64,000 nt of DNA from contig JAUYVI010000001.1 of NCBI GenBank assembly GCA_030715195.1, forward strand, positions 496,001 to 560,000. Direction: 5' to 3'. The notes beneath the pieces were generated by a model. That model worked only from the letters and a program-made list of their open reading frames with translations. It was not told the origin of the DNA and searched no databases. A program made the translations under genes and the position numbers. Origin of the DNA: Dongia sedimenti (GTDB taxonomy: Bacteria > Pseudomonadota > Alphaproteobacteria > Dongiales > Dongiaceae). The first letter of the stretch is position 1, and each line of letters opens with the position of its first letter. Of this stretch, positions 30,797 through 39,605 are shown piece by piece.

Positions 30797-31471
30797 TCAT
30801 GCGCCGAGCTGATACTGGATCTTCGATCCGTCGATCTCGAACTCGCCGCGCACCCAGAGGCTCGCCCGGTCGTACCAGATGCTGCCGGCGAGATAAGGCG
30901 TGATGAAGGCGTAGCGCGTGGCGGGGATGGTCCGGCCGGCGACCGCGATCGGCTCTTCGGCGAACTTGCGCGCGCTGATGCCGATCACACCGCCATGCTG
31001 CGCGTCCACCACCGTCTCCTGCTCCAGCACCGCCGGAGTCCACAGGCTGTTCGACGTCAAGGTCGCGGCGGAAGCGATGAACGGGCCGCCCTTGCTTTCG
31101 ACGCGGAAGCCCTGGGGCGTCGCCCGGCCCTCGACCAGCAAAGTGTCGCCATGCTCGACCGTCACGCTTCGCAGCGACACCAGCCGCCCGTCGCGCCAGG
31201 TTTCGGAGGAGCGGTGGGTGAACTTGAACAGCGTGAAGAACGCGACTTTGACCAGGAGCGACACGTCGGTGGTGACCCGCGTCTCACCGGTTTCCAAGGA
31301 ATAGAGAACCGTGTGGGTGCCGATCTTGTCGCCTTCATACAGCACCGAGAACCGTCGATCGGCGGCGGCGAGCGGCATGACGATCGCGGTTGCGGCCGGC
31401 GCGATGTCTGGAAAGGCGAGACCGACGGCGCCGCCCAGGCCCGCGGCCAGAAACCTGCGCCGCGGCAGCAT
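30797..31471 (-). CDS. DUF6134 family exported protein (copy A)
   Basis: A 224-aa protein. The N-terminus is a Tat-like leader (PRRRFLAAGLGGAVGLAF, cleavage about residue 27). The body matches the DUF6134 pattern: RFSVLYEGDKIGTHTVLY, SLLVKVAFFTLFKF, ETWRDGRLVSLRS, SLWTPAVLEQE and WVRGEFEIDGSKIQYQL. The family's function is unknown. It is clearly paralogous to copy B at 32573-33277, and the two flank a TAXI-type binding lipoprotein on the same strand. Confidence 0.78.
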   Translation of the reverse strand: MLPRRRFLAAGLGGAVGLAFPDIAPAATAIVMPLAAADRRFSVLYEGDKIGTHTVLYSLETGETRVTTDVSLLVKVAFFTLFKFTHRSSETWRDGRLVSLRSVTVEHGDTLLVEGRATPQGFRVESKGGPFIASAATLTSNSLWTPAVLEQETVVDAQHGGVIGISARKFAEEPIAVAGRTIPATRYAFITPYLAGSIWYDRASLWVRGEFEIDGSKIQYQLGA

Positions 31472-31533
31472 CGCTCCATTTTCAGCCGGGCGGAAAGGCA
31501 GCACGGGTAACCTCGCTGAATACAATGTCTGGC

Positions 31534-32538
31534 CTATGGCATCAGGCCGGCCTCGCGAAAATACTTGAGTGCTCCCGGGTGGATCGGGATGACGGCGCTG
31601 CTCGGCACCATGTCCTTGAGTTTCAGTTTCGCCAGCGCCGGGTGCAGGCGCCGGAAGTCGTCGAAGTTCTCGAACACCGCCTTGACCAGGGCATAGGCCA
31701 GATCGTCCGGGGTGCGGCTCGAGGTGACCAGGACGGCCCGCGTTCCGATGGTCGGCACATCGTCGGGATTGCCTGCATAGATGCCACCGGGGATGACGGA
31801 AGCCTCGTAATAGGGATAGGCCGCAAGCAGCTGGTCGATCTGCGGCCCGGCCACGCGGACCAGCTTCGCCGCGCAACCGGTGGTCGCTTCCTGGGTCAAG
31901 CCGCTGGGATGGCCGGCGACGAAGATGATCGCGTCCACTTTGCCGCTGCACAGCGCCTGGTTCTGTTCGGCGGAGCCCAACTCCCGCAGGCGCTCGGCAT
32001 CCGATATCGTCCAGTTGTAGTATTTGAGGACCACGTCGCGCGTGAAGGTGTATCCGGCGCCGCTGGTCCCGATGCCGATGCGCTTGTCGCGCAGGTCCTC
32101 GAAGTCGCGGATGCCGGAATCGGCCCGCGCCACGACGGTAAACTCGTCGGGATAGAGCGCGATCAGCATGCGCAAATTGGGATCTGCGCCACCGAAGGTG
32201 AACGGGCCGATCTTGTCGGGCGCAAACGGTCCGGCGCCGTGAAATGCGGCGTAGGCGACGTCGGTCTGGGACAGGCCGAACGACGACTTGCCGCTTTGTA
32301 CGCGCTTGATGTTCTCGACCGCACCTTCGGAGCTCAGCGCTATGCATGGAATCGGCTGATGCCCGCTCGGCAGGTTGAACATGCGGCAGATCGCGTTTCC
32401 GACCGGATGAAAGATGCCGCCGGGCGATCCGGTCGCGACCGTTACCGGGGCGGGGGCGAGGGCAATGGAAACGGCCATGCAACCCCCGACGGCGATCGCC
32501 AGGGGCACTGCCGCGAGTTTGAGCGTTCGTCTCAGCAT
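31534..32538 (-). CDS. TAXI-family TRAP-type solute-binding lipoprotein
   Basis: A 334-aa protein. The leader ends in a lipobox (AVGGC, Cys about residue 20), predicting a lipid anchor. The mature part reads VTVATGSPGGIFHPVGNAIC and GSAGYTF-like IGTSGAGYTFTRDVVL, both typical of TAXI (TRAP-associated extracytoplasmic immunogenic) receptors. No TRAP permease gene (fused DctQM) is nearby, so a partner must be elsewhere or it acts as a sensor. Flanked by two DUF6134 genes with 34-62-base gaps: one operon is likely. Confidence 0.86.
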   Translation of the reverse strand: MLRRTLKLAAVPLAIAVGGCMAVSIALAPAPVTVATGSPGGIFHPVGNAICRMFNLPSGHQPIPCIALSSEGAVENIKRVQSGKSSFGLSQTDVAYAAFHGAGPFAPDKIGPFTFGGADPNLRMLIALYPDEFTVVARADSGIRDFEDLRDKRIGIGTSGAGYTFTRDVVLKYYNWTISDAERLRELGSAEQNQALCSGKVDAIIFVAGHPSGLTQEATTGCAAKLVRVAGPQIDQLLAAYPYYEASVIPGGIYAGNPDDVPTIGTRAVLVTSSRTPDDLAYALVKAVFENFDDFRRLHPALAKLKLKDMVPSSAVIPIHPGALKYFREAGLMP

Positions 32539-32572
32539 GACCGATTGCTCCTTTTTCCGCTGGGCTGGCCCC

Positions 32573-33277
32573 TCAAGTGTCGAGCTCATACTGGATCTTC
32601 GCCCCGTCTCGCTCGAACTCGCCGCGCACCCAAAGATCTTCCTGGCTGTACCAGATGGCGCCGGCCAGATAGGGCGTGATGAACGAATAGCGCATCGCGT
32701 GAATTTGTCTTCCGGCGACGATGACGTCCTCGACGCCGACCTTGCGCGCGCTGACGCCGATGACGCCGCCGTGCTGCGCGTCGACCACAAAGTCCTGCTC
32801 CAGCACCGCCGGCGTCCACAGGCTGTTGGAGGTCAAGGTCGCGGCGGGCGCGATGAACGGGCCGCCTCTGCTGTCCACGCGGAATCCCTCGGGGGTTGCC
32901 GTTCCTTCAACGATCAGCGTCGTGTCGTGCTCGTAGGTCGAGCTGCGCAGCGACACCAGCCGCCCTGCGCGCCAGGTTTCCGCGGAGCGGTGACGGAATG
33001 AGAACACCGTGAAGATGCCGGCCTTGACCAGGAGCGAGATCTTGGTTTCCACCAGCGTCTCGCCGGTTTCGGCCGAATACTTGATCGTGTGGCTGCCGAT
33101 CTTGTTTCCCTGATAGAGCACCGAGAATCGCCGGTTCGCGGCGGCGTCCGGCATCAGAATCTTGGTCGCGGCGCGCGCGCCGCGCGGAATGAAGCAACCC
33201 GCCGCGCCTGCCAATCCGGCCTTCAGAAACGCGCGCCGCGTTCCGAACGCCCCTTTGCATCCAGAGCCCAATCGTGC
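32573..33277 (-). CDS. DUF6134 family exported protein (copy B)
   Basis: A 234-aa protein with the GTG at 33277 as start (GAGGGA lies 7 bases before it). An ATG at 33373 would add 32 Arg-rich residues before the leader. The Tat-like leader reads GTRRAFLKAGLAGAAGCF. The body parallels copy A: RFSVLYQGNKIGSHTIKY, SLLVKAGIFTVFSF, ETWRAGRLVSLRS, SLWTPAVLEQD and WVRGEFERDGAKIQYEL. Copy A and copy B are similar across the whole mature length, pointing to local duplication. Function unknown. Confidence 0.76.
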   Translation of the reverse strand, partial: ARLGSGCKGAFGTRRAFLKAGLAGAAGCFIPRGARAATKILMPDAAANRRFSVLYQGNKIGSHTIKYSAETGETLVETKISLLVKAGIFTVFSFRHRSAETWRAGRLVSLRSSTYEHDTTLIVEGTATPEGFRVDSRGGPFIAPAATLTSNSLWTPAVLEQDFVVDAQHGGVIGVSARKVGVEDVIVAGRQIHAMRYSFITPYLAGAIWYSQEDLWVRGEFERDGAKIQYELDT

Positions 33278-33602
33278 CACCCGGCAATCCCTCGATTGTC
33301 GCCAAACAGATTGATATCTATCATCGCGCGCGCGAGCGGCCTTGATGCAAATCAATCGAAGATTCGGCCGCAATCGGCCGGCGGCAATGGTTCCGCTCGC
33401 GAAGTTTTAAATATATCGCTGAAATATATTGTAATCTCTTACATAGGTACAATATTCGAGTATATCGCGGGTGACGACAATACGGCCCTCCCGGCCACTC
33501 CGTCCTTCAGCACTGCAATCGTTCGACAATCGGTCCTGATGTGTCTGACCTCGGACATGTCCCGCCCGCGGAGCGCGTCTCGTCGCGACCAAGGAGTATC
33601 CC
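33278..33602. other. AT-richer intergenic region with an ATATAT inverted repeat
   Basis: About 325 bases between the divergent DUF6134-B and entericidin-like genes. AATATAT at 33410-33416 pairs with ATATATT at 33424-33430. TTGTAA at 33429-33434 and AATATT about 16 bases further could be a promoter for the small gene. This is the most AT-rich stretch in this neighbourhood. Confidence 0.45.
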
Positions 33603-33746
33603 ATGCGCAAATTCAGCCTGATGACCGCCATCACTCTCACCGCCATGCTGCTGCTCTCCGCCTGCAACACCACGTCGGGTGTCGGCAAAGACATATCGAA
33701 GGCGGGCGGCGCGATCACCAACAGCGCGGACAAGCACTCGTACTAG
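33603..33746 (+). CDS. Entericidin-like small lipoprotein
   Basis: A 47-aa protein. The leader reads MTAITLTAMLLLSAC with a lipobox LLSAC, Cys21. The mature part NTTSGVGKDISKAGGAITNS is the entericidin A/B pattern (key: GVGKDI, then KAGGAI). Entericidins are tiny outer-membrane lipoproteins of an antidote/bacteriolytic pair in enterobacteria. Single copies like this are common in alphaproteobacteria and are often stress-induced. AAGGAG is present 8 bases before the ATG. Confidence 0.85.
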   Translation: MRKFSLMTAITLTAMLLLSACNTTSGVGKDISKAGGAITNSADKHSY

Positions 33747-33747
33747 A

Positions 33748-35376
33748 TCAGGCATAACCGGCGGCGTCCTCGAGGATCATCTCGGCGGCTTTCTCGGCGA
33801 TCATGATGGTCGGCGCGTTGGTGTTGCCCGAGGTGATCGTCGGCATGATCGAGGCGTCCGCCACGCGCAGCCCCGGCATCCCGCGCAGGCGCAGCCGCGC
33901 ATCGACCACCGCCATCGGATCGTCGCCCATCCGGCAGGTGCTGACCGGGTGGAAGATGGTGGTGCCGATCTGCCCCGCGGCATGCACCAGTTCCTCGTCG
34001 CTCGCGTAGCTCGGGCCGGGCATCAACTCCTTCGGACGATAGGGCGCGAAGGCCCGGCTCTCCAGCACGATGCGGCGGGTCAGCCGGATCGCGTCGACCG
34101 CCACGCGCCGATCGGCCTCCGCGGTGAGATAGCGCGGCTGGATCGCCGGCGCCTGGGTCGGATCCGCACTCTTCAAACGCACATGTCCGCGGCTCTGCGG
34201 ACGCAGATTGCAGACCGACGCGGTGAAAGCCGGGTAGGAATGCAGCGGCTCGCCGAAGCGGTCGAGGCTGAGCGGCTGCACGTGATACTCGACATTGGCG
34301 GTCGCATGCTCGGGTGACGACTTGGCGAAGGCGCCCAGCTGCGACGGCGCCATGGTCATCGGCCCGCGCCGGAATGCGGCGTATTGCAGCCCCATGCCGA
34401 TCCGGCCGAGCAGCTTGTTGGCGGTGATGTTGAGCGTCGGCAGGCCCTCGACACCGAAGATCAGCCGCAGCTGCAGATGATCCTGCAGGTTCTCGCCGAC
34501 GCCCGGCAGCGCATGCACGACCTCGACACCGTGACCGCGCAGCAGCTCCGGATCGCCGATGCCGGAAAGCTGCAGCAGATGCGGCGAATTGACGGCACCG
34601 GCCGAGAGAATGACCTCGCGCCCCACCCGCACCGTACGGACTTGTCCCTGGTGCCGAATCTCCGCACCGGTCACGCGTCCGCCTTCGACGATCAGGCGCA
34701 GCACCTGGGCATGGGTCCACAGCGTCAGGTTGGGCCGCTTCAGCGCCGGCTTCAGGAAGGCGCGGGCGGCCGACCAGCGCACGCCCTTGCGCTGGTTCAC
34801 CTCGAAATAGCCGACGCCCTCGTTGTCGCCGGCGTTGAAGTCGTCGACCGGCGGGATGCCCTGCTCGCCGGCAGCCTGGCGGAACACGTCCAGGATCTTC
34901 CAGCTCAAGCGCTGGCGCTCGACCCGCCATTCGCCGCCCTTGCCGTGCTTCGGGTCCGGTGCGCCTTCGCGGTGCTCGCTCTTGATGAAGGTGGGGAGCA
35001 CGTCGTCCCAGCCCCAGCCGGGATTGCCGAGCTGGCGCCAGTGGTCGTAATCCGCCGCCTGGCCGCGCATGTAGATCATGCCGTTGATGGCGGAGCAGCC
35101 GCCGATCACCTTGCCGCGCGGATAGTTGAGCGCGCGGCCGTTCAGCCCTTCTTCCGGCTCGGTCTTGAAGCACCAGTCGGCGCGCGGGTTGCCCATGGCA
35201 TAGAGGTAGCCGACCGGAATGTGGAACCAGATCCAGTCGTCCCGGCCGCCGGCCTCCAGCACCAGCACCTTGTACCGGCCGGAGGCGGTCAGCCGGTTGG
35301 CCAGGGTGCAGCCCGCCGAACCGGCGCCGACGACGATGAAATCGAAAGGGGAATCAGGCGATTGGGACGGCTGCAC
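33748..35376 (-). CDS. GMC-family FAD-dependent oxidoreductase (choline-dehydrogenase-like)
   Basis: A 542-aa flavoenzyme. The FAD-binding [17 protein letters not shown] is near residue 13. GMC signature 1 is [20 protein letters not shown] (key GGCSAINGM). Signature 2 is represented by [15 protein letters not shown]. The C-terminal HPVSTCRMG and [14 protein letters not shown] carry the catalytic His/Asn region. GMC enzymes oxidise primary or secondary alcohols, such as choline or aliphatic alcohols. No betaine-aldehyde dehydrogenase is adjacent, so the substrate is open. The GTG at 35376 is the best start; the frame continues open for 790 codons antisense to the next gene, which I regard as codon-bias shadow. 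Confidence 0.9.
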   Translation of the reverse strand: MQPSQSPDSPFDFIVVGAGSAGCTLANRLTASGRYKVLVLEAGGRDDWIWFHIPVGYLYAMGNPRADWCFKTEPEEGLNGRALNYPRGKVIGGCSAINGMIYMRGQAADYDHWRQLGNPGWGWDDVLPTFIKSEHREGAPDPKHGKGGEWRVERQRLSWKILDVFRQAAGEQGIPPVDDFNAGDNEGVGYFEVNQRKGVRWSAARAFLKPALKRPNLTLWTHAQVLRLIVEGGRVTGAEIRHQGQVRTVRVGREVILSAGAVNSPHLLQLSGIGDPELLRGHGVEVVHALPGVGENLQDHLQLRLIFGVEGLPTLNITANKLLGRIGMGLQYAAFRRGPMTMAPSQLGAFAKSSPEHATANVEYHVQPLSLDRFGEPLHSYPAFTASVCNLRPQSRGHVRLKSADPTQAPAIQPRYLTAEADRRVAVDAIRLTRRIVLESRAFAPYRPKELMPGPSYASDEELVHAAGQIGTTIFHPVSTCRMGDDPMAVVDARLRLRGMPGLRVADASIMPTITSGNTNAPTIMIAEKAAEMILEDAAGYA

Positions 35377-35481
35377 GCGCGGGACTATAGCATTGTCGTT
35401 TCGGATAAAATCGGACCACTGGTTACAGCCTGTTAACCATCGCAGGTCAATATGGCGGCTTGAATCCTTGGGCGTGGCGCG

Positions 35482-37500
35482 ATGGCGGATGACAGCGACT
35501 TGGTGATGCTGCGGGACCGGTTTGAGCTCAAACCGGCTTCCCGCCTGCCCCAATTCGACCAAGGCGACGCCCTGGCCTATGCGGTCGAGGATCGCAGTCA
35601 CACCGGGCGCAAGCTGTTCGCCCTGATCTGCTCCGGCACGGTGCCGTGCCGCGGGCTCAACCTGCCGGAGCGCCGGACGCAGATTCCCATGCTCTGGCCG
35701 GAGGCCGCGGGCATCGTCGATTGGCCGGTCTCGTCGTCGGGCGGCAGCACGGTCTGGGGCCGCCGTCCGGCCCTGGTCTATCCGCAGCCGGCCGGCGAGC
35801 GCCTGCAGAAGGATCCGAGTCAGCCGCTGCCGGTGCTGAACGAGCAGCTGATCGCCCGGAACATCATCAAGCCGGCGATGCTGGTGCTCAAGGAGCTGGG
35901 CCAGCTCGGCGTCGCCCATCGCGCGATCCGGCCGGGCAACATCTTCTACGCGCTCGGCAACAGCGGCGAGGTGGTGTTCGGCGAATGCTTCGCCGCGCCG
36001 CCGGGCAGCGACCAGCCGGTGGTCTATGAAACGATCGAGAACGGTCTGGCCAGCCGCATGGGCCGCGCGCCGGGCAGCCAGGCCGACGATCTCTACGCAC
36101 TGGGCGTGCTGGTGCTGCGCCTGCATTTGGGCAATGCGATGCAGGCACTGAACGACGAGGCGGTGATCGCGGCCAAGATCAATTTCGGCACCTTCTCGGC
36201 CCTGGCGGGCGGCGAGAAGGTCTCGCCGAGCATGGCGGAGATGCTGCGCGGCCTGTTGAGCGACAAGGTCTCCGACCGCTGGACCCTGCGGAATCTCGAG
36301 ATGTGGATGCTGGGCCAGTACTTCAATCCGATCCTGCCCAACCTGCCGCAGCGCGCCACGCGCCCGATTCGTCTCGGCGGCGGCGAGCATTTGAATCGGC
36401 CGGCCGCGGCCTATGCCATGGCGGTGAACTGGGACGAGGCCCTCACCAATGTCGAGAACGGCACCCTGGACAGCTGGCTGAAGCGCGGCTTCAACGATGA
36501 GAAGGTGAACGAGCCGCTGCAGCTGGCGCGCGGCCTGGCGATGAGCTACGGGCCCTCCACCGGCACCAAGCACCGGATGGTCTCGCGGCTCATCCAGTTC
36601 ATGGGGCCGTCTCTGCCGATCTGCTACAAGAGCATCCGCGTCAGCGGCACGGCGCTCGGCACCATGCTGGCCTCGGTGATCGATCAGCCGCCGCTGCGCA
36701 CCGAGTTCGTCGAGATGCTGCGCGCACGCCTGCCGCAGGGCTGGCTGGATCACCAGCCGAAGCTGACCTCGGAGCTGGCCTCGGTTCGCCGCACCCTCGA
36801 CGGCGTCGAGAAGATCGTCGAACGGCCGGGACCCGGCTACAGCGTGGAGCGCGTGCTCTACGAGCTCGATCCCGGCATGCCTTGCCGCAGCGAGCTGATC
36901 GGCGACTACTACGTCACCAGCCTCAAGGACCTGCTGCCGGCGATCGATGCGGCCTTGCCCGGCGCCGAGGCGGGCACCATGCCGATCGATCGCCATATCG
37001 CCGCCTTCACCGCGGCGAAGCTGGCCCGGCCGATCGAGCGCGAGCTGACGCAGATCGGCAACCCGGCGGACCAGTCCGGCTATCGCCTGGGCATCCTGCG
37101 CCTGCTCGCGGCGGTGCAGCGGCAGCATCCCAACCACGACCTGCCGCGGCTGGCCGAGACCTTGCTGGAATTGATGAAGCCCGTGGTGGAGAGCTTCCAT
37201 CGGTTGCAGGCGCGCAGCGAGATCCGCAAGAAGCTGGAGCAATGCGCGGCGCATTCCGACTTCGTGCAGATGGCGGAGCTGCTCGACGAGGAGGGGCCGT
37301 TCCGGCAGAGCGATACCCACGGCTTCGAGCACGCGCAGAACACCTATGCCGAGCTGGAAAAGGAAGCGCAGTGGCTGGAAGACGGCGGCCTGACCGATCC
37401 GGCGCGGGTGCAAGCCTCGGCGCGCGTGAGTGCCGCGATCAGCGCCGCCTTCCTGGCCAGCGGCGTGCTCGCGGCGTTCACCGTCGCCATGGTCCTGTGA
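35482..37500 (+). CDS. Protein-kinase-like pseudokinase with C-terminal membrane helix
   Basis: A 672-aa protein. Residues about 30-310 look like a degenerate Ser/Thr kinase fold. HRAIRPGNIF at 146-155 stands where HRDLKPEN is expected, so the catalytic Asp is Ala148. A DFG-like motif is not found (VVFGECF follows). QADDLYALGVLVLRLHLG at about 200-217 resembles kinase subdomain IX. No glycine-rich loop is evident. Residues about 320-640 are helical without a recognised domain, and about 645-670 form one transmembrane helix. The next gene, 7 bases on, is a small membrane protein. I infer a scaffold or sensor rather than an active kinase. Confidence 0.75.
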   Translation: MADDSDLVMLRDRFELKPASRLPQFDQGDALAYAVEDRSHTGRKLFALICSGTVPCRGLNLPERRTQIPMLWPEAAGIVDWPVSSSGGSTVWGRRPALVYPQPAGERLQKDPSQPLPVLNEQLIARNIIKPAMLVLKELGQLGVAHRAIRPGNIFYALGNSGEVVFGECFAAPPGSDQPVVYETIENGLASRMGRAPGSQADDLYALGVLVLRLHLGNAMQALNDEAVIAAKINFGTFSALAGGEKVSPSMAEMLRGLLSDKVSDRWTLRNLEMWMLGQYFNPILPNLPQRATRPIRLGGGEHLNRPAAAYAMAVNWDEALTNVENGTLDSWLKRGFNDEKVNEPLQLARGLAMSYGPSTGTKHRMVSRLIQFMGPSLPICYKSIRVSGTALGTMLASVIDQPPLRTEFVEMLRARLPQGWLDHQPKLTSELASVRRTLDGVEKIVERPGPGYSVERVLYELDPGMPCRSELIGDYYVTSLKDLLPAIDAALPGAEAGTMPIDRHIAAFTAAKLARPIERELTQIGNPADQSGYRLGILRLLAAVQRQHPNHDLPRLAETLLELMKPVVESFHRLQARSEIRKKLEQCAAHSDFVQMAELLDEEGPFRQSDTHGFEHAQNTYAELEKEAQWLEDGGLTDPARVQASARVSAAISAAFLASGVLAAFTVAMVL

Positions 37501-37507
37501 GGCGCCG

Positions 37508-38008
37508 ATGGCCGCATCCAACGCAGCCGCCAAGCCGGCGGCGCCGCAAGCGCCGAAGAAGCAGCGGCCGTGGCTGCTGATCAGCCTCGTCATGCCGGTG
37601 GCGCTGCTGCTGCTGCCCTCGACCCTCGTGCTGATTCCGGCGATGGTGCCGACCCTGGTGGCGCGGGTGGTCGATCCGGCGCCCGGCCGCCACCTGACCA
37701 TCACCGTGGGCAGCCTGAATTTCGCCGGCGCGCTCTGGTTCATGCACGACCTCTGGTCGGAGGGTCAGAGCTTCTCCGCGATCCTGCCGACCCTCGGCGA
37801 CATGCTGGGCTGGCTGGCGGCCCTGGTGGGCGCCGGCAGCGGCTGGGCGATCTATTCGCTGATGCCGATCGTCTCGCGCAGCATCGCCACCGCCAAGAGC
37901 AACCTGCGCCTCAACCGCGTCCGCAAAGCCCAGGAAGCGCTGGTCGAGGAATGGGGCGACCCGGTCCGCGGCGGCCACACCCTGCCGGCGGTGCCGGGAC
38001 AGGAGTGA
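37508..38008 (+). CDS. Small membrane protein paired with the pseudokinase
   Basis: A 166-aa protein. A basic, Ala/Pro/Lys-rich cytoplasmic start (about 1-22) is followed by a helix LLISLVMPVALLLLP, a hydrophobic stretch near LNFAGALWFMHDLW, and a third at GWLAALVGAGSGWAIYSLMPI. The tail is charged. No family is recognised. The short gap to the pseudokinase gene indicates one operon, and the latter also ends in a membrane helix, so the two may form a complex. Confidence 0.7.
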   Translation: MAASNAAAKPAAPQAPKKQRPWLLISLVMPVALLLLPSTLVLIPAMVPTLVARVVDPAPGRHLTITVGSLNFAGALWFMHDLWSEGQSFSAILPTLGDMLGWLAALVGAGSGWAIYSLMPIVSRSIATAKSNLRLNRVRKAQEALVEEWGDPVRGGHTLPAVPGQE

Positions 38009-38115
38009 GCGCCGCCCGGAGCGGCTGACCGGCTGGAACGGAAAGCCAGAAACCCTGTCGCTGCGGGAGGGCTTCCTCTTTCGGTTCCCGCCGGAGCGGA
38101 GGTTGTACGCACCGT

Positions 38116-38268
38116 TCCGGCCTTGCGGTGATCGTGATCTCGTCCTATCTCCCGGAAATCATGAACCTCTCCGACCGCATCCTGGTCTGCCGCCAGGGCC
38201 GCATCGTCGAGGAATTCGCCCCCGACGAGGCGACCGAGGAGAAGATCATGTACGCCGCGGTGCATTGA
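38116..38268 (+). pseudogene. 3' remnant of a sugar ABC-transporter ATPase gene
   Basis: Fifty codons and a TGA encode exactly the C-terminal 50 residues of the intact ATPase at 57797-59323 (SGLAVIVISSYLPEIM ... EEKIMYAAVH). The DNA differs at seven codons, all silent, and in the stop (TGA against TAG). No start codon, Walker motif or upstream ABC sequence is present; similarity begins abruptly near 38115. The fragment therefore derives from a diverged but functional paralogue, probably left by recombination. It is followed 27 bases later by the gene at 38296. Confidence 0.85.
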
Positions 38269-38295
38269 GACAGGCAGGATCACGAGGAACCGTTC

Positions 38296-38598
38296 ATGAC
38301 GGCCGATTCAGACGATGAATATCCCAGCGGCTTCCAATCCGGCCGCGCCTGGGCCGAGGCTACGGATGACGAGGCGGCCGTCGAGAACGTCGAGACCTTC
38401 ACCTACGACGCCGCCACCTCGTTCGATGAATTGCTGGCGCTCTACAAGCGCTGCATCGATCCGGAGGGCATCCTCGCGGAAGACGACATCCTCGACGGCT
38501 TCGAGGCGGACGGCCGCATGCTGACCAGCGAATACCTGTTCGGCTTCATCGACGGCGTGCAGGCCGCGATCAAGGCCGCGAAGGGCGTCCGGAACTGA
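38296..38598 (+). CDS. Acidic small hypothetical protein next to the ATPase remnant
   Basis: A 100-aa very acidic protein. It has segments ATSFDELLALYKRCIDPEG and SEYLFGFIDGVQAAIKAAKG, suggesting helices. The start follows GAGGAACC with a reasonable spacing. No family recognised. It may have followed the ancestral sugar ABC gene of which the remnant remains. Convergent with the VPLPA-CTERM gene 13 bases away. Confidence 0.65.
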   Translation: MTADSDDEYPSGFQSGRAWAEATDDEAAVENVETFTYDAATSFDELLALYKRCIDPEGILAEDDILDGFEADGRMLTSEYLFGFIDGVQAAIKAAKGVRN

Positions 38599-38611
38599 CC
38601 GCGGGCGCCGG

Positions 38612-39337
38612 CTAAGCCGCGGCGCCTTGGGCTCGCCGTCTCCGCCAGCCGACCAAACCCAGGCCGCTCAGCGCCGAGATGAACAGCGGCAAGGCGGCGG
38701 GAATCGGCGTGGTGCTGACCGCGACGGTGCCGATGGAGATGCTGTCGAGCGCCAGTCCTTCGATCAGGCTCGTATTGAAGGGCCCATCGGAACCCAGGCT
38801 CTGCAGCCGCACTTCGTCGAATGTGGCATCCGAGAAGCCATAGAAGCCGAACGCGCGCAACGGCTTGTCGGACGTGTAGAAATTGACACTGCCCTGATCG
38901 ACGACCGATCCGTTGTCCAGCAGCTGGAACTGAAAGGCCGGCGCGACACCCGGGTACCAGCCGCTCCCCGCCAGGAACTGAATGGCGTGAAAATCGGCCC
39001 CCGACGAGAGCCTGATCGCGGTGTAGCCGAAGCCGCCCCAGGCCTGATACCAGCTGCGCTGTCCCTCTTTTCCGGCGATCGACGAGGTGGTCCAGGTTCC
39101 GTTCCCGGTGCCGACATACTCGACGTCTATTCCACCCTCGGAATACACGGTGTTCTGCGGGAGATTGGTGCTGCTTGGAAGGCTTTCGAACCCATCGAAG
39201 TTGGTGACGGTGCCGAGAAAGCTCGACGTGTGAACGGTCGTCGCCGAAGCTTCGGTGATGGTCAGCCCCAGGATGATCGAAGCTGCCGCGCCGACGATCC
39301 GTGCGCGAGTCTTTAAGTCCTGCTTGCGTGCCATCAT
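38612..39337 (-). CDS. VPLPA-CTERM sorting-domain protein (first of two)
   Basis: A 241-aa exported protein. A Sec signal peptide (about residues 10-32, ending EASAT) leads to a beta-rich domain. The C-terminus is a sorting signal of the PEP-CTERM/VPLPA class: a variant IPAALPLF, then a hydrophobic helix (ISALSGLGLVGW) and RRRR. Such proteins are processed by exosortase and are often associated with exopolysaccharide. No exosortase gene is in the window. The frame continues upstream, but the two adjacent ATGs at 39335-39337 and 39332-39334 fit the signal peptide. Confidence 0.82.
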   Translation of the reverse strand: MMARKQDLKTRARIVGAAASIILGLTITEASATTVHTSSFLGTVTNFDGFESLPSSTNLPQNTVYSEGGIDVEYVGTGNGTWTTSSIAGKEGQRSWYQAWGGFGYTAIRLSSGADFHAIQFLAGSGWYPGVAPAFQFQLLDNGSVVDQGSVNFYTSDKPLRAFGFYGFSDATFDEVRLQSLGSDGPFNTSLIEGLALDSISIGTVAVSTTPIPAALPLFISALSGLGLVGWRRRRAQGAAA

Positions 39338-39605
39338 TGCCCCACGTTTGTAATGCCCCAACTCGCAGCCGCGAGTCCTTCGGACTTCGCGTCTGACCCT
39401 TCGTGCGCGCCACCGGCGCAATGGTTCGACGCTTTGCGGAAAAAGATTCGCGCGCGGCAGAAGATAGCCGTCTGTGGCGCTGGACCAGCCTGCGGGGTCA
39501 ATCGCTATGCCGCCCAGACCAAGCCGATTGCCGCGTGGTCCAAGACAAATCGAACATATTGACCTATGGTTCAATCTCCAGGGCGGAGGAACGCGAGGGG
39601 TGGTG

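Noticed and set aside
35377-37743. Very long open frame on the minus strand continuing upstream of the GMC oxidoreductase
   Set aside because: It is antisense to the pseudokinase and membrane-protein genes, which have better start context and coherent domain and helix structure. High GC at third positions makes long shadow frames common here.
38100-38300. Insertion sequence as the cause of the ABC ATPase remnant
   Set aside because: No transposase, terminal inverted repeats or target duplication were seen around the fragment.
38100-38320. Short plus-strand frame starting near 38103 as a gene
   Set aside because: The meaningful frame is the one matching the ABC ATPase C-terminus; this one is an out-of-frame Pro/Arg-rich shadow.
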